This document shows, in pieces, positions 16,677-24,645 of a stretch of 29,862 bases of DNA; within the stretch, counting starts at the first letter, position 1, and the number at the start of each line of letters is the position of its first letter. The stretch is from CAYRVF01 sp964427535 (GTDB lineage: Bacteria; Chloroflexota; Ktedonobacteria; Ktedonobacterales; JADMIN01). The position numbers and the translations under genes were made by a program. The notes under the pieces are model-generated. The model had not been told where the DNA came from. It did not search any database and saw only the letters and a program-made list of their open reading frames with translations. Location of the stretch: positions 1 through 29,862 of the forward strand of contig CAYRVF010000062.1 in assembly GCA_964427535.1 (NCBI GenBank), given 5' to 3'.

Positions 16677-16901
16677 GCGTGCCGAGCACCTGAACGGCCA
16701 TCTGTATATGCAGCTCAGCGTGACCGTGACGCTGTCCTATCAACGCACCAACCGTACGCAGCACGCGCAGTGGGGACAGCCAGTCTCGTCCTCCTGCGCG
16801 ATTTGTCTGTCCGCGCCAGCAGATTGTCTGACCGCTCACCGAGGAGGTGCGCAACGCCAATGTCCCCGTGTATGTCGCGCGGAGGATGTGTAAGCGTGCT
16901 C

Positions 16902-18311
16902 TCAGGCGGTAGCGGGGAGGCTGGCAGTGACCATCATGCCCGGCGAGTGCATGAAGCTGACTGTTCCTACCATATAGGGAGCGATGACGTCACGTATGTC
17001 GTCGGGCAGCGGTGACTCGGCCCAGATGGAGCCGCCATGCGCCTCGACGATGTGGGCGGCGATCGCGAGCCCCAGCCCGGCATCGGCGGCGACCTGCGGC
17101 TGACCTGTCGGGGGCGTCTGCCGTGTGCGCGACGGCTCGGCGCGATATGTGGCGGAGAAGATGTGCGGCAGCGCCTCAGCGGCGATCCCCTCGCCAGTGT
17201 CGATGACCTGGACCCGCACGGTATGCGTACCATTCGCCGCAGAGGCTGGCAGCAGTCGCACCAGCACCGCGCCCTCGGCTGGTGTGTGGCTCATGGCGTG
17301 ACGCACCAGGCGGTCGAACGCGCGACTCAACTGCTCACAGTCGAAGTGTACATCGGGGAGTGGACCCAAAGTCTGGCAGTCGAGGCGTACTCGCGCTTGA
17401 GCCGCCTTCTCCTGAAGGTCGGTGACGACGCCCGAGACGGCCTCTTCGAGGCGCTGCGCCTCGCAGTCGAGCGACAGGCTGCCGGATTCGAGTTGGGCCA
17501 GCTCGAAAAGATCGTCGATGAGCGCGGCGAGGGAGCCCGCTTCGGCGCGCATGACCTGGTGGTAGCGCCGCACCGCCTCGGGGCTGGATACCACACCATC
17601 CGCGATCGCCTCGGCCATTAGCAGAATTGAAGAAAGCGGCGTGCGCAGGTCGTGCGAGAGCGCCGTGATGACTTGGGATCGCTCGGCTTCGGCGGCCCGC
17701 TGCCCAGCGCGCGCGTCCATGGTGCCCGACGCCAGCGTATTGACTGAATGGGCGAGCCGCGAGAGCTCACCGGGAGCACCGGGCGCCTGTTCGTCGAGAC
17801 GCGCGCTATACTCGCCCGCTGCCATGCGCGATGCCTCTTCGTCCATATCGGTGAGCAGCGCGGCGAACTGGCGAAGCACCGGCAGCGCGGCAACGACCGC
17901 GACGACCGCTCCCATCGCGAGGAGCGCCAGTAGGGGCATCACATCGCGCGCCGCGAAGAGAAGCGCCGTAAGCAGAGCGACCTCGACGCACAAAATCAGG
18001 ACGCCCAGCACGACGGGCAAGAGCAGCCGGGGGAGGAGTCGCGCCACTGGTGCGCGGCGCGTCCACCACACCGCAAGGGCACTGAGCGCGACTGCGAGCG
18101 AAGCGCAGAAGAGCAGAGCGCACCCGGCACGCACAACCAGTCCGGCGGCCGGCTGCCTGATGACGACGATGAGCAGCGCAACGGTGGCCGCCAGGGCAGC
18201 CAAACACAACCAGCCCCCGCGAAAATTCGCGCGCGCACGAAGACCCAAGAGTCTCCAAGGGAGGAGCAGACCGGTCCGGTTGTCAAGTCGTGGGTGCGGC
18301 GTCCCGGTCAT
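16902..18311 (-). CDS. Membrane sensor histidine kinase with HAMP domain
   Basis: Sensor kinase of 469 residues partnered with the OmpR-type regulator 52-58 bases upstream. Order: two N-terminal membrane helices, two more helices (about 95-150), a HAMP-like linker (LTDMDEEASRMAAGEYSARL), HisKA with His220 in ALSHDLRTPLSSI, and HATPase_c with G1 DTGEGIA and G2 AGLGLAIAAHIVEAHGG. In the N-box the usual Asn that helps bind Mg-ATP is His338 (LVRHAMSHTP). There is little extracytoplasmic sequence, so the signal may be sensed in the membrane. ATG at 18311 is chosen because GAGG is 6 bases upstream; ATG at 18317 is the alternative. Confidence 0.9.
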   Translation of the reverse strand: MTGTPHPRLDNRTGLLLPWRLLGLRARANFRGGWLCLAALAATVALLIVVIRQPAAGLVVRAGCALLFCASLAVALSALAVWWTRRAPVARLLPRLLLPVVLGVLILCVEVALLTALLFAARDVMPLLALLAMGAVVAVVAALPVLRQFAALLTDMDEEASRMAAGEYSARLDEQAPGAPGELSRLAHSVNTLASGTMDARAGQRAAEAERSQVITALSHDLRTPLSSILLMAEAIADGVVSSPEAVRRYHQVMRAEAGSLAALIDDLFELAQLESGSLSLDCEAQRLEEAVSGVVTDLQEKAAQARVRLDCQTLGPLPDVHFDCEQLSRAFDRLVRHAMSHTPAEGAVLVRLLPASAANGTHTVRVQVIDTGEGIAAEALPHIFSATYRAEPSRTRQTPPTGQPQVAADAGLGLAIAAHIVEAHGGSIWAESPLPDDIRDVIAPYMVGTVSFMHSPGMMVTASLPATA

Positions 18312-18369
18312 ATTCATCCTCGAGATGGAAGCATCAGGTGACGCGTTCAGTCAGTGTGGGTACTCGACG

Positions 18370-19113
18370 TTAGGGTACGAAGCGGTAGCCGATGCCACGC
18401 ACCGTGCGCAGATGCCGCGGCCGGGCGGGATCGGTCTCGACCTTCTCGCGCAGACGGCGCATATGCACCGTCACCGTGCCGGTGTCGCCGTAATACTCAT
18501 AGTGCCAGACGTGATCGAGCAGTTGCTGCCGGGTGAAGGCTTGCTTGGGATGCGTGACCAGGAAGTTCAGCAGCTCGAACTCGGTGGGCGTCAGGTCAAG
18601 TGGCACGCCGTTGCGGTCGACTTGACGAAGCCGTGCTCGCACGACGACGCCCGAACCGAAGAGAACTGTTCCGTCGAGCAGCATGGCGGGCGCGCTCATC
18701 GCCTCGATCCGCCGCATCATCGCCTTGACGCGCATCATCAATTCGCGCGGCTTGAACGGCTTGGTGATGTAGTCGTCGGTGCCGACGTCGAAGCCCTCGA
18801 GCTGGGTGGTATCGTCGCTGAGCGCGGTGAGCATTAGAATCGGGACAGCGCTGGTGGCGCGCAGGCGGCGGCACACCTCAAGTCCGTCGATGCCAGGCAG
18901 CATCAGGTCCAGAATCACCAGATCGGGCGGCTGTTCGTCCGCCAGGCGCAACGCCTCCAGGCCATCGGCGGCTTGCACGACCGTATAGCCTTCGAGCGTC
19001 AGATACGCCCCGACCACCTCGCGGATACTCGCTTCGTCGTCCACGAGCAGAATGCGCCGCCGTGGCTCGGTCTGAGCGGGCGCGGAATCGGTCGCATCAC
19101 GTGGCACGGTCAT
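18370..19113 (-). CDS. OmpR/PhoB-family response regulator
   Basis: A 247-residue transcription regulator with a receiver domain (ILLVDDEASIREVVG, Asp25/Asp26; phospho-acceptor Asp69 in VILDLMLPG; Thr in LMLTALS; Lys118 in YITKPF) and a C-terminal winged helix (LDLTPTEFELLNFLVTHP ... VTVHMRRLREKVE ... RTVRGIGYRFVP). It is the first gene of a two-gene operon with the HAMP histidine kinase. AGGAAGGTAGGGG precedes the ATG. The first 20 residues are a polar extension. Target genes are unknown. Confidence 0.95.
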   Translation of the reverse strand: MTVPRDATDSAPAQTEPRRRILLVDDEASIREVVGAYLTLEGYTVVQAADGLEALRLADEQPPDLVILDLMLPGIDGLEVCRRLRATSAVPILMLTALSDDTTQLEGFDVGTDDYITKPFKPRELMMRVKAMMRRIEAMSAPAMLLDGTVLFGSGVVVRARLRQVDRNGVPLDLTPTEFELLNFLVTHPKQAFTRQQLLDHVWHYEYYGDTGTVTVHMRRLREKVETDPARPRHLRTVRGIGYRFVP

Positions 19114-19505
19114 GGATGTCCCCTACCTTCCTGACGAAGGTCAGACGCTTCCCGCGGCTTGATGACCTGCATGTCGTATCTTGAGCATACATACGCTACG
19201 TTACAACACGGTTACGATTTGTCTTGCGAGGCTCAGACTAGCGCTACGTGGTACGACAGCGACGGCGGCATGCATCCTGCGACCTCAGTCTTGAGTTTGT
19301 GACCGATGAATTGTGTCTTCGGGCCACATCAGGGAAGTGGATGGGCTTGAGATGCACGTCGCGGCGAATTAGACATCCGCGCGTGCAGGATGCGGCCATG
19401 CCCCATGAGATGCTCTCGAAGGACATCGATGGGCAGCTCTAGAAACGCTCGCTTCGGCGACGGTGTGGGCAGATGGTATCGCGAAGGATCGGGAGGTTTC
19501 GCGTT
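19114..19505. other. Divergent intergenic region left of the gas-vesicle island
   Basis: About 390 bases without a supportable gene. Visible elements: CGTAT-N11-ATACG (19175-19195), about 60 bases upstream of the response regulator start, which could be its operator; and a nine-base inverted repeat GCATCCTGC / GCAGGATGC (19272-19280 and 19385-19393) with a 104-base spacer. GGGAGGT marks the ribosome site of the next plus-strand gene. No clear promoter boxes. Confidence 0.35.
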
Positions 19506-20423
19506 ATGGAGAACCAAAACTATCAGCAGGGTGACCCAAACACGCAGGGCATGCCCGTCAATCAGCCAGATCAACAGGGTGCACCGCAAACTGCCCAGCC
19601 GTCCCAGGCAGGGTATAGCCAGCCGCAGCAACCGGTGCCACAACAACCTCAACAGCCCGCGCAACCGGTGATGCCGCAACAGCAGGCCGTGCCGCAGCAG
19701 GCGATGCCCCAGCCGCCTATGCAGCCACCTATGCCGCAACAGCAGGCGATGCCCCAGCCGCCCCAGCCGCCTATGCCGCCGCCGCAAGAGCAGCCGGTGC
19801 AGCAAGCAGCGCAGCAGGCGATGCCGCAACAGCAGGCCATGCCTCAGCAGCCAGCACAACAAGTAGTGCCGCAACAGCCGATGCAACAGCCGGTGCAGCA
19901 GGCCATGCCACAGCAGCCAGTACAGCAGGCCACGCCTCAGCAACCGCAACAGGCGATGCCCCAGCAGCCACAACAGCAGGCAGGTGCGGGAGGCGCTCTC
20001 GGCGATCTGACAGGTACGGTTGGCGGCCTGACGACCGGTGTTGGCCAGGCGGTTGGCGGACTTGGCCAGGGCCTCGGCGAGGCGCTCGGCGGCATCGGCC
20101 AGGGTGTCGGCCAGACTGTTGGCGGTTTGGGACAGGGTCTGGGACAGACGGTCGGCAGCGTTGGCGAAGGTGCCGGCCAGGCGGTGGGTGGCATCGGTGA
20201 AGGCGTCGGCCAGACAGTCGGCGGTGTCGGCCAGACGGTTGGGGGCGTTGGTCAAGGAGTTGGGGGCATCCTCGGCGGCGAACAGCAAGCCCAGGCAGCA
20301 CCACCGGCTCAGGGCACGCAGCCGGTGCAACCCGAGCAGCAGGCCCAGGCAGCGCCACCGGCTCAGAACGTCCAGCCACCGCAGGGAACACCTCCGACAC
20401 AAGGCGGTGGCCAGGGGGCGTAG
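19506..20423 (+). CDS. Gln/Pro-rich protein with 11-residue glycine repeats, gas-vesicle island
   Basis: A 305-residue low-complexity protein. Residues 1-160 are dominated by Gln, Pro, Met and Ala in MPQQ/QQP-type repeats. Residues 180-258 form about seven tandem copies of an 11-residue unit, G-[QE]-[TA]-[VL]-G-[GS]-x-G-[QE]-G-[VLA]. The C-terminus returns to Gln/Pro/Ala-rich sequence with a near-duplicate QAQAAPPAQ. There is no signal peptide. The ATG at 19506 follows GGGAGGT by 8 bases. I know no family for it. The glycine repeat could form a small-residue helix that packs on membranes or other helices. Its Gln/Pro part resembles the tail of GvpA in the same island, so a role on or around gas vesicles is possible but inferred. 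Confidence 0.8.
   Translation: MENQNYQQGDPNTQGMPVNQPDQQGAPQTAQPSQAGYSQPQQPVPQQPQQPAQPVMPQQQAVPQQAMPQPPMQPPMPQQQAMPQPPQPPMPPPQEQPVQQAAQQAMPQQQAMPQQPAQQVVPQQPMQQPVQQAMPQQPVQQATPQQPQQAMPQQPQQQAGAGGALGDLTGTVGGLTTGVGQAVGGLGQGLGEALGGIGQGVGQTVGGLGQGLGQTVGSVGEGAGQAVGGIGEGVGQTVGGVGQTVGGVGQGVGGILGGEQQAQAAPPAQGTQPVQPEQQAQAAPPAQNVQPPQGTPPTQGGGQGA
20043..20279 (+). repeat. Tandem 33-base coding repeat (11-residue glycine units)
   Basis: Units read from the translation: 20043-20075, 20076-20108, 20109-20141, 20142-20174, 20175-20207, a shortened unit 20208-20228, 20229-20261, then a partial unit to 20279. The consensus is GQTVGGVGQGV with conservative changes; the DNA copies differ at many third positions, so the repeat is old or kept by selection on protein. 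Confidence 0.85.
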
Positions 20424-20442
20424 TCGACGCTCGCAGGGTAAC

Positions 20443-20564
20443 CAACAGGCTGGCCTGGCGCCTCTGTTGAGCAGGAGAGGTACTCTGATAACTCAAACGG
20501 TGTGCGAAGGTCTGCCGCCGGGGAGCGAAGGGGCTCGACTAGCTCGTGTGTGTGCTCCCCGGCG
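20443..20564 (+). terminator. Hairpins after the Gln/Pro-rich gene (possible terminator or leader)
   Basis: Two inverted repeats follow the stop codon: CAACAG (20443-20448) with CTGTTG (20464-20469), and an 11-base perfect stem CGCCGGGGAGC (20516-20526) with GCTCCCCGGCG (20554-20564) around a 27-base loop. Neither is followed by a T-tract. They may end the upstream transcript or form the leader of the J-domain gene that starts about 130 bases further on. Confidence 0.35.
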
Positions 20565-20695
20565 CGTACTCACCGCCTGCACAGACAAGGCGGACCATTC
20601 CTGGCGAACCGGCCATCGTTTCGATAGTTGGTGTGAATGGACACCTGGAGACACACGAGGACAGAGCCCACTGGGGCTATTCATGAGGAGGCGTC

Positions 20696-21181
20696 ATGGG
20701 GCAGGAAAGCGACTATTATTCCGTACTGCGCGTCAGTCCACAGGCCAGCGCTGAGGAACTACATCAGGCGTACCGACAGTTGGTCCGTCAGTATCATCCC
20801 GACACGCATCCACACGACCAGGATGCGGAGCGTCATTTCAGGGCGATCACCGAAGCATACGAGACCCTCTCGGACCCAGAGCGACGGCACCAGTACGACG
20901 CGCGGCTCGCTGCTGCCCAGGCGGTATTTGCACCTCAAGAAGAGCCCCCCATGCCGCAGGCTCCCGACTGGACGAAGGGCGACGTCGAAACGGCGCTGGG
21001 CGAGGTGGCCAGCGTCATGCAGGCGGCGGTGAATGAAGCGGCGGATGAGTTGCGGTCCTATCTCGTGGATCTCGGCGAGACTCTCAGCGATGTAACGCAG
21101 CCGAATCGTCAGGTGCGGCGCTCGTGGGATCGGCGCCGCTTTCCACCGCCACCGCCTCCTCCGCGCAAGCGCAACCGCTAG
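20696..21181 (+). CDS. J-domain co-chaperone
   Basis: A 161-residue protein with an N-terminal J domain (about 5-70): DYYSVLRVSPQASAEELHQA, the HPD motif within RQYHPDTHPHD that stimulates DnaK ATPase, and AYETLSDPERRHQYDARL. It lacks the Gly/Phe-rich, zinc-finger and substrate domains of true DnaJ. The C-terminal part has an amphipathic helical segment (GDVETALGEVASVMQAAVNE) and ends in a Pro run and basic residues (PPPPPPPRKRNR). GAGGAGG stands 4 bases before the ATG. It converges on gvpJ with only 40 bases between. It may recruit Hsp70 to Gvp proteins, which are aggregation-prone; that is inference from position. Confidence 0.9.
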   Translation: MGQESDYYSVLRVSPQASAEELHQAYRQLVRQYHPDTHPHDQDAERHFRAITEAYETLSDPERRHQYDARLAAAQAVFAPQEEPPMPQAPDWTKGDVETALGEVASVMQAAVNEAADELRSYLVDLGETLSDVTQPNRQVRRSWDRRRFPPPPPPPRKRNR

Positions 21182-21221
21182 GGCTCGGGTCGTCTGAGCG
21201 CGCGTTCCCGCAAGCGGCGTG

Positions 21222-21644
21222 TTACTGGGGCGCCTGCGATTGTGTTTCTGGCGCGTGCGAATTGTTGCCCGGCTGGGAATCCTGTTGAGGCATAGGAAGC
21301 GCCCTCAGTCGTTCCTCCACCTGATCCAAACGCGCCTTGAGCATCTCGTTCTCCTGCACGACGTTTCTGGCCTGTGACGATAGTGCTGGGTCAGACCGCC
21401 ACCAGTCGATGCCGATTTCTTGCGCCTTGTCTATCGACGCCACGATCAGCCGCAGCTTGATGCTCAACAGCTCAACTTGTCCCAACGACACCGTGATGTC
21501 GCCAGCGATGACGATACCTTTGTCCAGGACACGCTCCAGAATCTCAGCCAGGTTCGTCGTGCCTGATCCACTCACCATCTGTCGATTCGTGCCCGCGGCC
21601 CGGCTGTATGGGCCAACGGCTTGTCCCGCATATCCACTGCTCAT
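21222..21644 (-). CDS. gvpJ: Gas vesicle protein GvpJ (GvpA/GvpJ family)
   Basis: Minor structural or nucleation protein of the gas vesicle, 140 residues. The GvpA-like core (about 29-80) reads LAEILERVLDKGIVIAGDIT and VELLSIKLRLIVASIDKAQE, followed by IGIDWWRSDPALSS, which I recall as the hallmark of Bacillus megaterium GvpJ. A coiled coil follows (VVQENEMLKARLDQVEERL), then a Gln/Pro-containing tail (LPMPQQDSQ). An N-terminal extension of about 23 residues is Gly/Ser-rich. AGGAG lies 5 bases before the ATG. It is the last gene of the minus-strand gvp operon, 98 bases after gvpK. Confidence 0.93.
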   Translation of the reverse strand: MSSGYAGQAVGPYSRAAGTNRQMVSGSGTTNLAEILERVLDKGIVIAGDITVSLGQVELLSIKLRLIVASIDKAQEIGIDWWRSDPALSSQARNVVQENEMLKARLDQVEERLRALPMPQQDSQPGNNSHAPETQSQAPQ

Positions 21645-21742
21645 ACGGACTCCTGACCATCTCTGTATTCCTCGGATATGCTGTGTGTGCGAAGTCGCTA
21701 CTCTGGTCGAGATGCGATGTGTGCCCGGTTGGCACGCACACG

Positions 21743-22099
21743 CTACATCAGGTCTCCGAGCGGACCCAGGTTGAGATTGAGATCCTCGTCCTCAAGGCCG
21801 AACGTTGCCTTAAGCTCGGTCATTTTCTCTTCAAGCTTGAGGAACGTCTCGCCGAGGCGCTCGATCTGATCGTCTGTCAACGAGCCGGCTTCCATCCTGC
21901 GGATTGCCTGCTTCTCCAGCAGCCTGCGGACGAGCTCGATCAGCGTCAGCACCAGTTTTGCCAGACCCTGCTCGACATTCTGCTGGTCGGCGTTGATGCG
22001 TCGCGGCAGGCCCGCATCCAGAGCGGTGAGCTCGTCCGCGAAGCTGCTCAGATCGCCAAGATCGCCGTTGAGCCGGTCGTCCAGATCCGCTGTTATCAT
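21743..22099 (-). CDS. gvpK: Gas vesicle protein GvpK
   Basis: GvpK is a conserved helical accessory protein needed for vesicle assembly. The 118-residue product shows the family signature QGLAKLVLTLIELVRRLLEK, AIRRMEAGSLTDDQIERLG and a C-terminal acidic stretch ending LNLNLGPLGDLM. The ATG overlaps the stop of the preceding TPR-like gene as ATGA, and a purine-rich GGGAGCGGGGGG is directly upstream, so translation is probably coupled. Confidence 0.95.
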   Translation of the reverse strand: MITADLDDRLNGDLGDLSSFADELTALDAGLPRRINADQQNVEQGLAKLVLTLIELVRRLLEKQAIRRMEAGSLTDDQIERLGETFLKLEEKMTELKATFGLEDEDLNLNLGPLGDLM

Positions 22100-22392
22100 C
22101 CCCCCGCTCCCTGCAGTTCTTGCAGACGCTGGTAGACGAAGAGTGCCTGATGTGGCATCCCATTCTGTTCGAGATACACGGCCAGTTCGACAAGGCCGTT
22201 CGCCGCTGCGGTCGCCGCGTCGCTACCGGGGTAGTCCTCCATGAGCCTGCTATACATGTCGAGGGATTCATTGACATGCCCCTTCTCGCGCATATCGCGG
22301 GCCATCCGCAGCATGGCTTCTTGCACAAGCTGGGTGGGATCCTGCCGAGCTAGTCTGTCCAGCTCCTGTCTGCCGGGTTGCTGCTGCATCAT
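22096..22392 (-). CDS. Small TPR-like helical protein in the gvp operon
   Basis: A 98-residue protein. The core (about 35-92) reads as two TPR-like helical hairpins: GHVNESLDMYSRLMEDYPGS and LVELAVYLEQNGMPHQALFV, with the Ala/Gly/Tyr spacing and the loop Pro of tetratricopeptide repeats. The N-terminus is Gln-rich (MMQQQPGRQELDRLA). GGAGAG precedes the ATG, which is 12 bases after the third gvpF/L gene, and its stop overlaps the gvpK start. I do not recall such a gene in the standard gvp sets; a scaffold role in assembly is possible but unproven. Confidence 0.75.
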   Translation of the reverse strand: MMQQQPGRQELDRLARQDPTQLVQEAMLRMARDMREKGHVNESLDMYSRLMEDYPGSDAATAAANGLVELAVYLEQNGMPHQALFVYQRLQELQGAGG

Positions 22393-22404
22393 TGTCTCTC
22401 TCCT

Positions 22405-23145
22405 TTAGATCGTCTCATGTGTCGGCGTGATAAATGAATATGGCGGCCAGGGTCCACTCATCAGCAGACGCACTTCCTGATGCCGCTGCCTCATCTCCGC
22501 GACGGCAGTTGTGAAGCCTGCCACCTGGCTGGATGGCACGAGGTACGCATCGCGCAGGGCGATGGCGGACGACGGCCGCAGCCTGCGACGGAACTCGCTC
22601 ACGTATGGACGCACGTGCGTCTCCAGGTCGCTGGCGAGGTCCCGCGCCTGATCTCGCGCTCCTTCCGCTTGCCGGTGTTCTGCGAACCGGGACCATAGGT
22701 ACGCCGCCCCGCGATGCTCGGCGATGTCTGTCGCATTGGCGCAAGAGAGTCCTCCGCCCGCGGGAATCGCTGACTTTGTGGTTGGATTCTCCCGCCAGAG
22801 GAGCGTAACGCCGAACTCGACCGTATCGTGTAGTCGCAGGAGATCCGCCGCGAACGTCTCATGCTGCTCGGCGAGCGCGCGGCTCACGGCCTCTGGCTCC
22901 GCGAGCACGGTGCCGAAGCGCGCCGGGAGCACCGTGGACGTCGCGTGAAGCGCCTCCACGATAGCCTCATGCCTCAGAAGGTTGTCTGGCGTTGGCTCGA
23001 CACGATTGTCTGTTCGCAGTGTGCTCACAACCGCCGCGAGGTTCTGCTCCACCACCATCCAGAGCGGACCGCCGAAGCCAGAGAGCCCCACCGGGATTCG
23101 CAGATACGGATGTGCGATTGCATACACGTAGCAAGGCTCACCCAT
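22405..23145 (-). CDS. Gas vesicle protein, GvpF/GvpL family (third copy)
   Basis: A 246-residue GvpF/L-family accessory protein. Diagnostic sequences are the N-terminal beta strand CYVYAIAHPYLRIP, the central VLPARFGTVLAEPEAVSRAL and the C-terminal SGPWPPYSF. GvpF/L proteins bind GvpA and are thought to help nucleate or chaperone shell assembly. The ATG overlaps the stop of the GvpS-like gene by 8 bases. It is the third member of this family in the operon and the one most distant from gvpG. Confidence 0.92.
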   Translation of the reverse strand: MGEPCYVYAIAHPYLRIPVGLSGFGGPLWMVVEQNLAAVVSTLRTDNRVEPTPDNLLRHEAIVEALHATSTVLPARFGTVLAEPEAVSRALAEQHETFAADLLRLHDTVEFGVTLLWRENPTTKSAIPAGGGLSCANATDIAEHRGAAYLWSRFAEHRQAEGARDQARDLASDLETHVRPYVSEFRRRLRPSSAIALRDAYLVPSSQVAGFTTAVAEMRQRHQEVRLLMSGPWPPYSFITPTHETI

Positions 23146-23767
23146 CGCGCGCCTCCAGCAGTGCCATGCGGGTCTCGCCTCCAGAGGCGACCGCTGACAC
23201 CAGCGCCTGACTGACCGCCTGGGCCACCACCTGGCTGATCACCTGCCCCGCCAGGCGCTCAAGTTCGCTCTCAAGTGGTAGGAGCGCCTGCTCCGCGCAC
23301 TGGACTACCTGGGCGGTAACCGGTTCGAGAAGCTGGTCTACCTGCTCTCGCAGCGCTCTTCGCGCGACATCGACGAGCTGGTCTGCGAACTGTGCCATCG
23401 CCTGCCGTGCCGGCGCGAGAACACGGTTCGCTTCTTCCTCAGCCACACTTGCAGTCTGGTGGTTGAGGAGATCGACGACGGGCCGGACCACGCGGGAGGC
23501 CGCCGACGGCACATCCTGCTCGCGGGCGGTTCGCTCGCCGTCGCCGTCGAGCCGCGACAGCGCATCGTAACTGCCCAGCTCGGGACCCATCCCGGACTGC
23601 TGGACTCGCTCGGCAGAGGCGAGCAAAAGCCTGAGCCCGAGCACGATGAGATCCACGTCCGCGACGGAGATCGTGATATCGCCGACCAGGACGACTCCCT
23701 TGTCGAGCAGACGATCGACGAGCTCCAGCAGTGTGACGTCGCGCGCTTCCGCGCTCACAGCGGTCAC
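23138..23767 (-). CDS. GvpS-like gas vesicle protein with long helical C-terminal extension
   Basis: A 209-residue protein. The N-terminal GvpA-type core (about 12-58) reads LLELVDRLLDKGVVLVGDIT and VDLIVLGLRLLLASAERVQ, closest in my memory to GvpS, which is only about 90 residues. Residues 93-205 are an added Ala/Gln/Val-rich helical domain (RPVVDLLNHQTASVAEEEAN ... REQVDQLLEPVTAQVVQ ... AEQALLPLESELERL) that aligns without gaps to two proteins of the divergent operon. The start chosen is GTG at 23767, overlapping the gvpL stop as GTGA with GGCGGAG about 7 bases upstream; a longer frame from 23812 is less likely. The C-terminal end overlaps the next gene by 8 bases. Confidence 0.88.
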   Translation of the reverse strand: MTAVSAEARDVTLLELVDRLLDKGVVLVGDITISVADVDLIVLGLRLLLASAERVQQSGMGPELGSYDALSRLDGDGERTAREQDVPSAASRVVRPVVDLLNHQTASVAEEEANRVLAPARQAMAQFADQLVDVARRALREQVDQLLEPVTAQVVQCAEQALLPLESELERLAGQVISQVVAQAVSQALVSAVASGGETRMALLEARDG

Positions 23768-24645
23768 CGAGCGTCTCCGCCCGCGGACGAGGCGAAACTG
23801 TACGGCGGCCACGGCCCACTGTACTCGTAGCGCACATCGGGCTGGCTCTCGGCCAGGGTTTGGATGGTGCGCGTGAAGGCATCCGAACGCGAACGCGGCA
23901 CCAGGAAGCTGGCGCGCATCACCTGTATCTCGCCCTCACCGCGCAGATGTGCGCCCGACGCGCGACTGGTTACGTGCCCATCCGCAGCCTCGCTCGCAAG
24001 GACGGAGTAGACCCGATCGACCAGCGCGTCTATTGCCCCTTCGGCTACGTTGGCCCGCGCTTCCGCGAGCTTCCGCTGCAGAAAGTAGGCGCGTCCCGGC
24101 TTTGCCGTCGCGAGCTCATCGCGCACTTGCCTGACGCGGGCATCCTCGGCCTCCGCGTGCAACAGAAGTCGGAGTGCCTGTCCGAACAGTCGGATGCCCC
24201 ACTCGTCGCAGCCCTCGATGCGGTTGAGCTGGGCGAGAAGCAGCGGGTATGCGTCTCGCAGCGCCCGCCGCACGTCATCCGGCGAGACGTAGACGGCGCC
24301 AAATCGCGCGGGGAGAATAGGACTCTCCGCGTGGAGGGCACCCAGGACCGCGTTATGCCGGACTGCCATCGCCTCCAGCCAGTTTGGGTCGTGGCTGCGC
24401 GCCTGAATCGCCTCCGGGGCGAACTCGGCCAGTGGCACACGGCGCACCACTGCCTGTAGCTCGCCCTCGCGGATCGTCTCGATGGGTTGCTCGTCCGCCG
24501 CGTGGGATGGCTCACCCGCATACCCAGCGATGGGCTGCCCGGCACGCATGACGCCATAGAGATACCAGCCCCAAGCCACGTCATCTCGTGCAGCCGCTGT
24601 GGCGCTCCTCGCATCTGCTGACACATGACCTTGCGGGTCGCTCAT
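23764..24645 (-). CDS. gvpL: Gas vesicle protein GvpL (GvpF/L family)
   Basis: A 293-residue GvpF/L protein with an N-terminal extension of about 25 residues. It shows WGWYLYGVMRAGQP, ILPARFGAVYVSPDDVRRAL, a charged helical middle (AEARANVAEGAIDALVDRV) and the C-terminal VRYEYSGPWPPYSF. It lies directly after gvpG, sharing an ATGA overlap, which is the usual place for gvpL in F-G-L-S clusters. The symbol rests on position; F and L are not cleanly separable by sequence here. Confidence 0.93.
   Translation of the reverse strand: MSDPQGHVSADARSATAAARDDVAWGWYLYGVMRAGQPIAGYAGEPSHAADEQPIETIREGELQAVVRRVPLAEFAPEAIQARSHDPNWLEAMAVRHNAVLGALHAESPILPARFGAVYVSPDDVRRALRDAYPLLLAQLNRIEGCDEWGIRLFGQALRLLLHAEAEDARVRQVRDELATAKPGRAYFLQRKLAEARANVAEGAIDALVDRVYSVLASEAADGHVTSRASGAHLRGEGEIQVMRASFLVPRSRSDAFTRTIQTLAESQPDVRYEYSGPWPPYSFASSAGGDAR

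Noticed and set aside
16677..16901. Possible tRNA or small RNA between the sigma factor and histidine kinase genes
   Set aside because: No cloverleaf, anticodon arm or terminal CCA pattern could be drawn; only a convergent intergenic spacer.
17641..18837. Plus-strand open frame of 398 codons opposite the histidine kinase/regulator pair
   Set aside because: Low-complexity Ser/Arg/Ala product spanning two real minus-strand genes; shadow frame.
19650..20300. CRISPR-like or satellite repeats
   Set aside because: The repetition follows the codon frame of a low-complexity protein (Gln/Pro and 11-residue glycine units), with variable third positions and no repeat-spacer structure.
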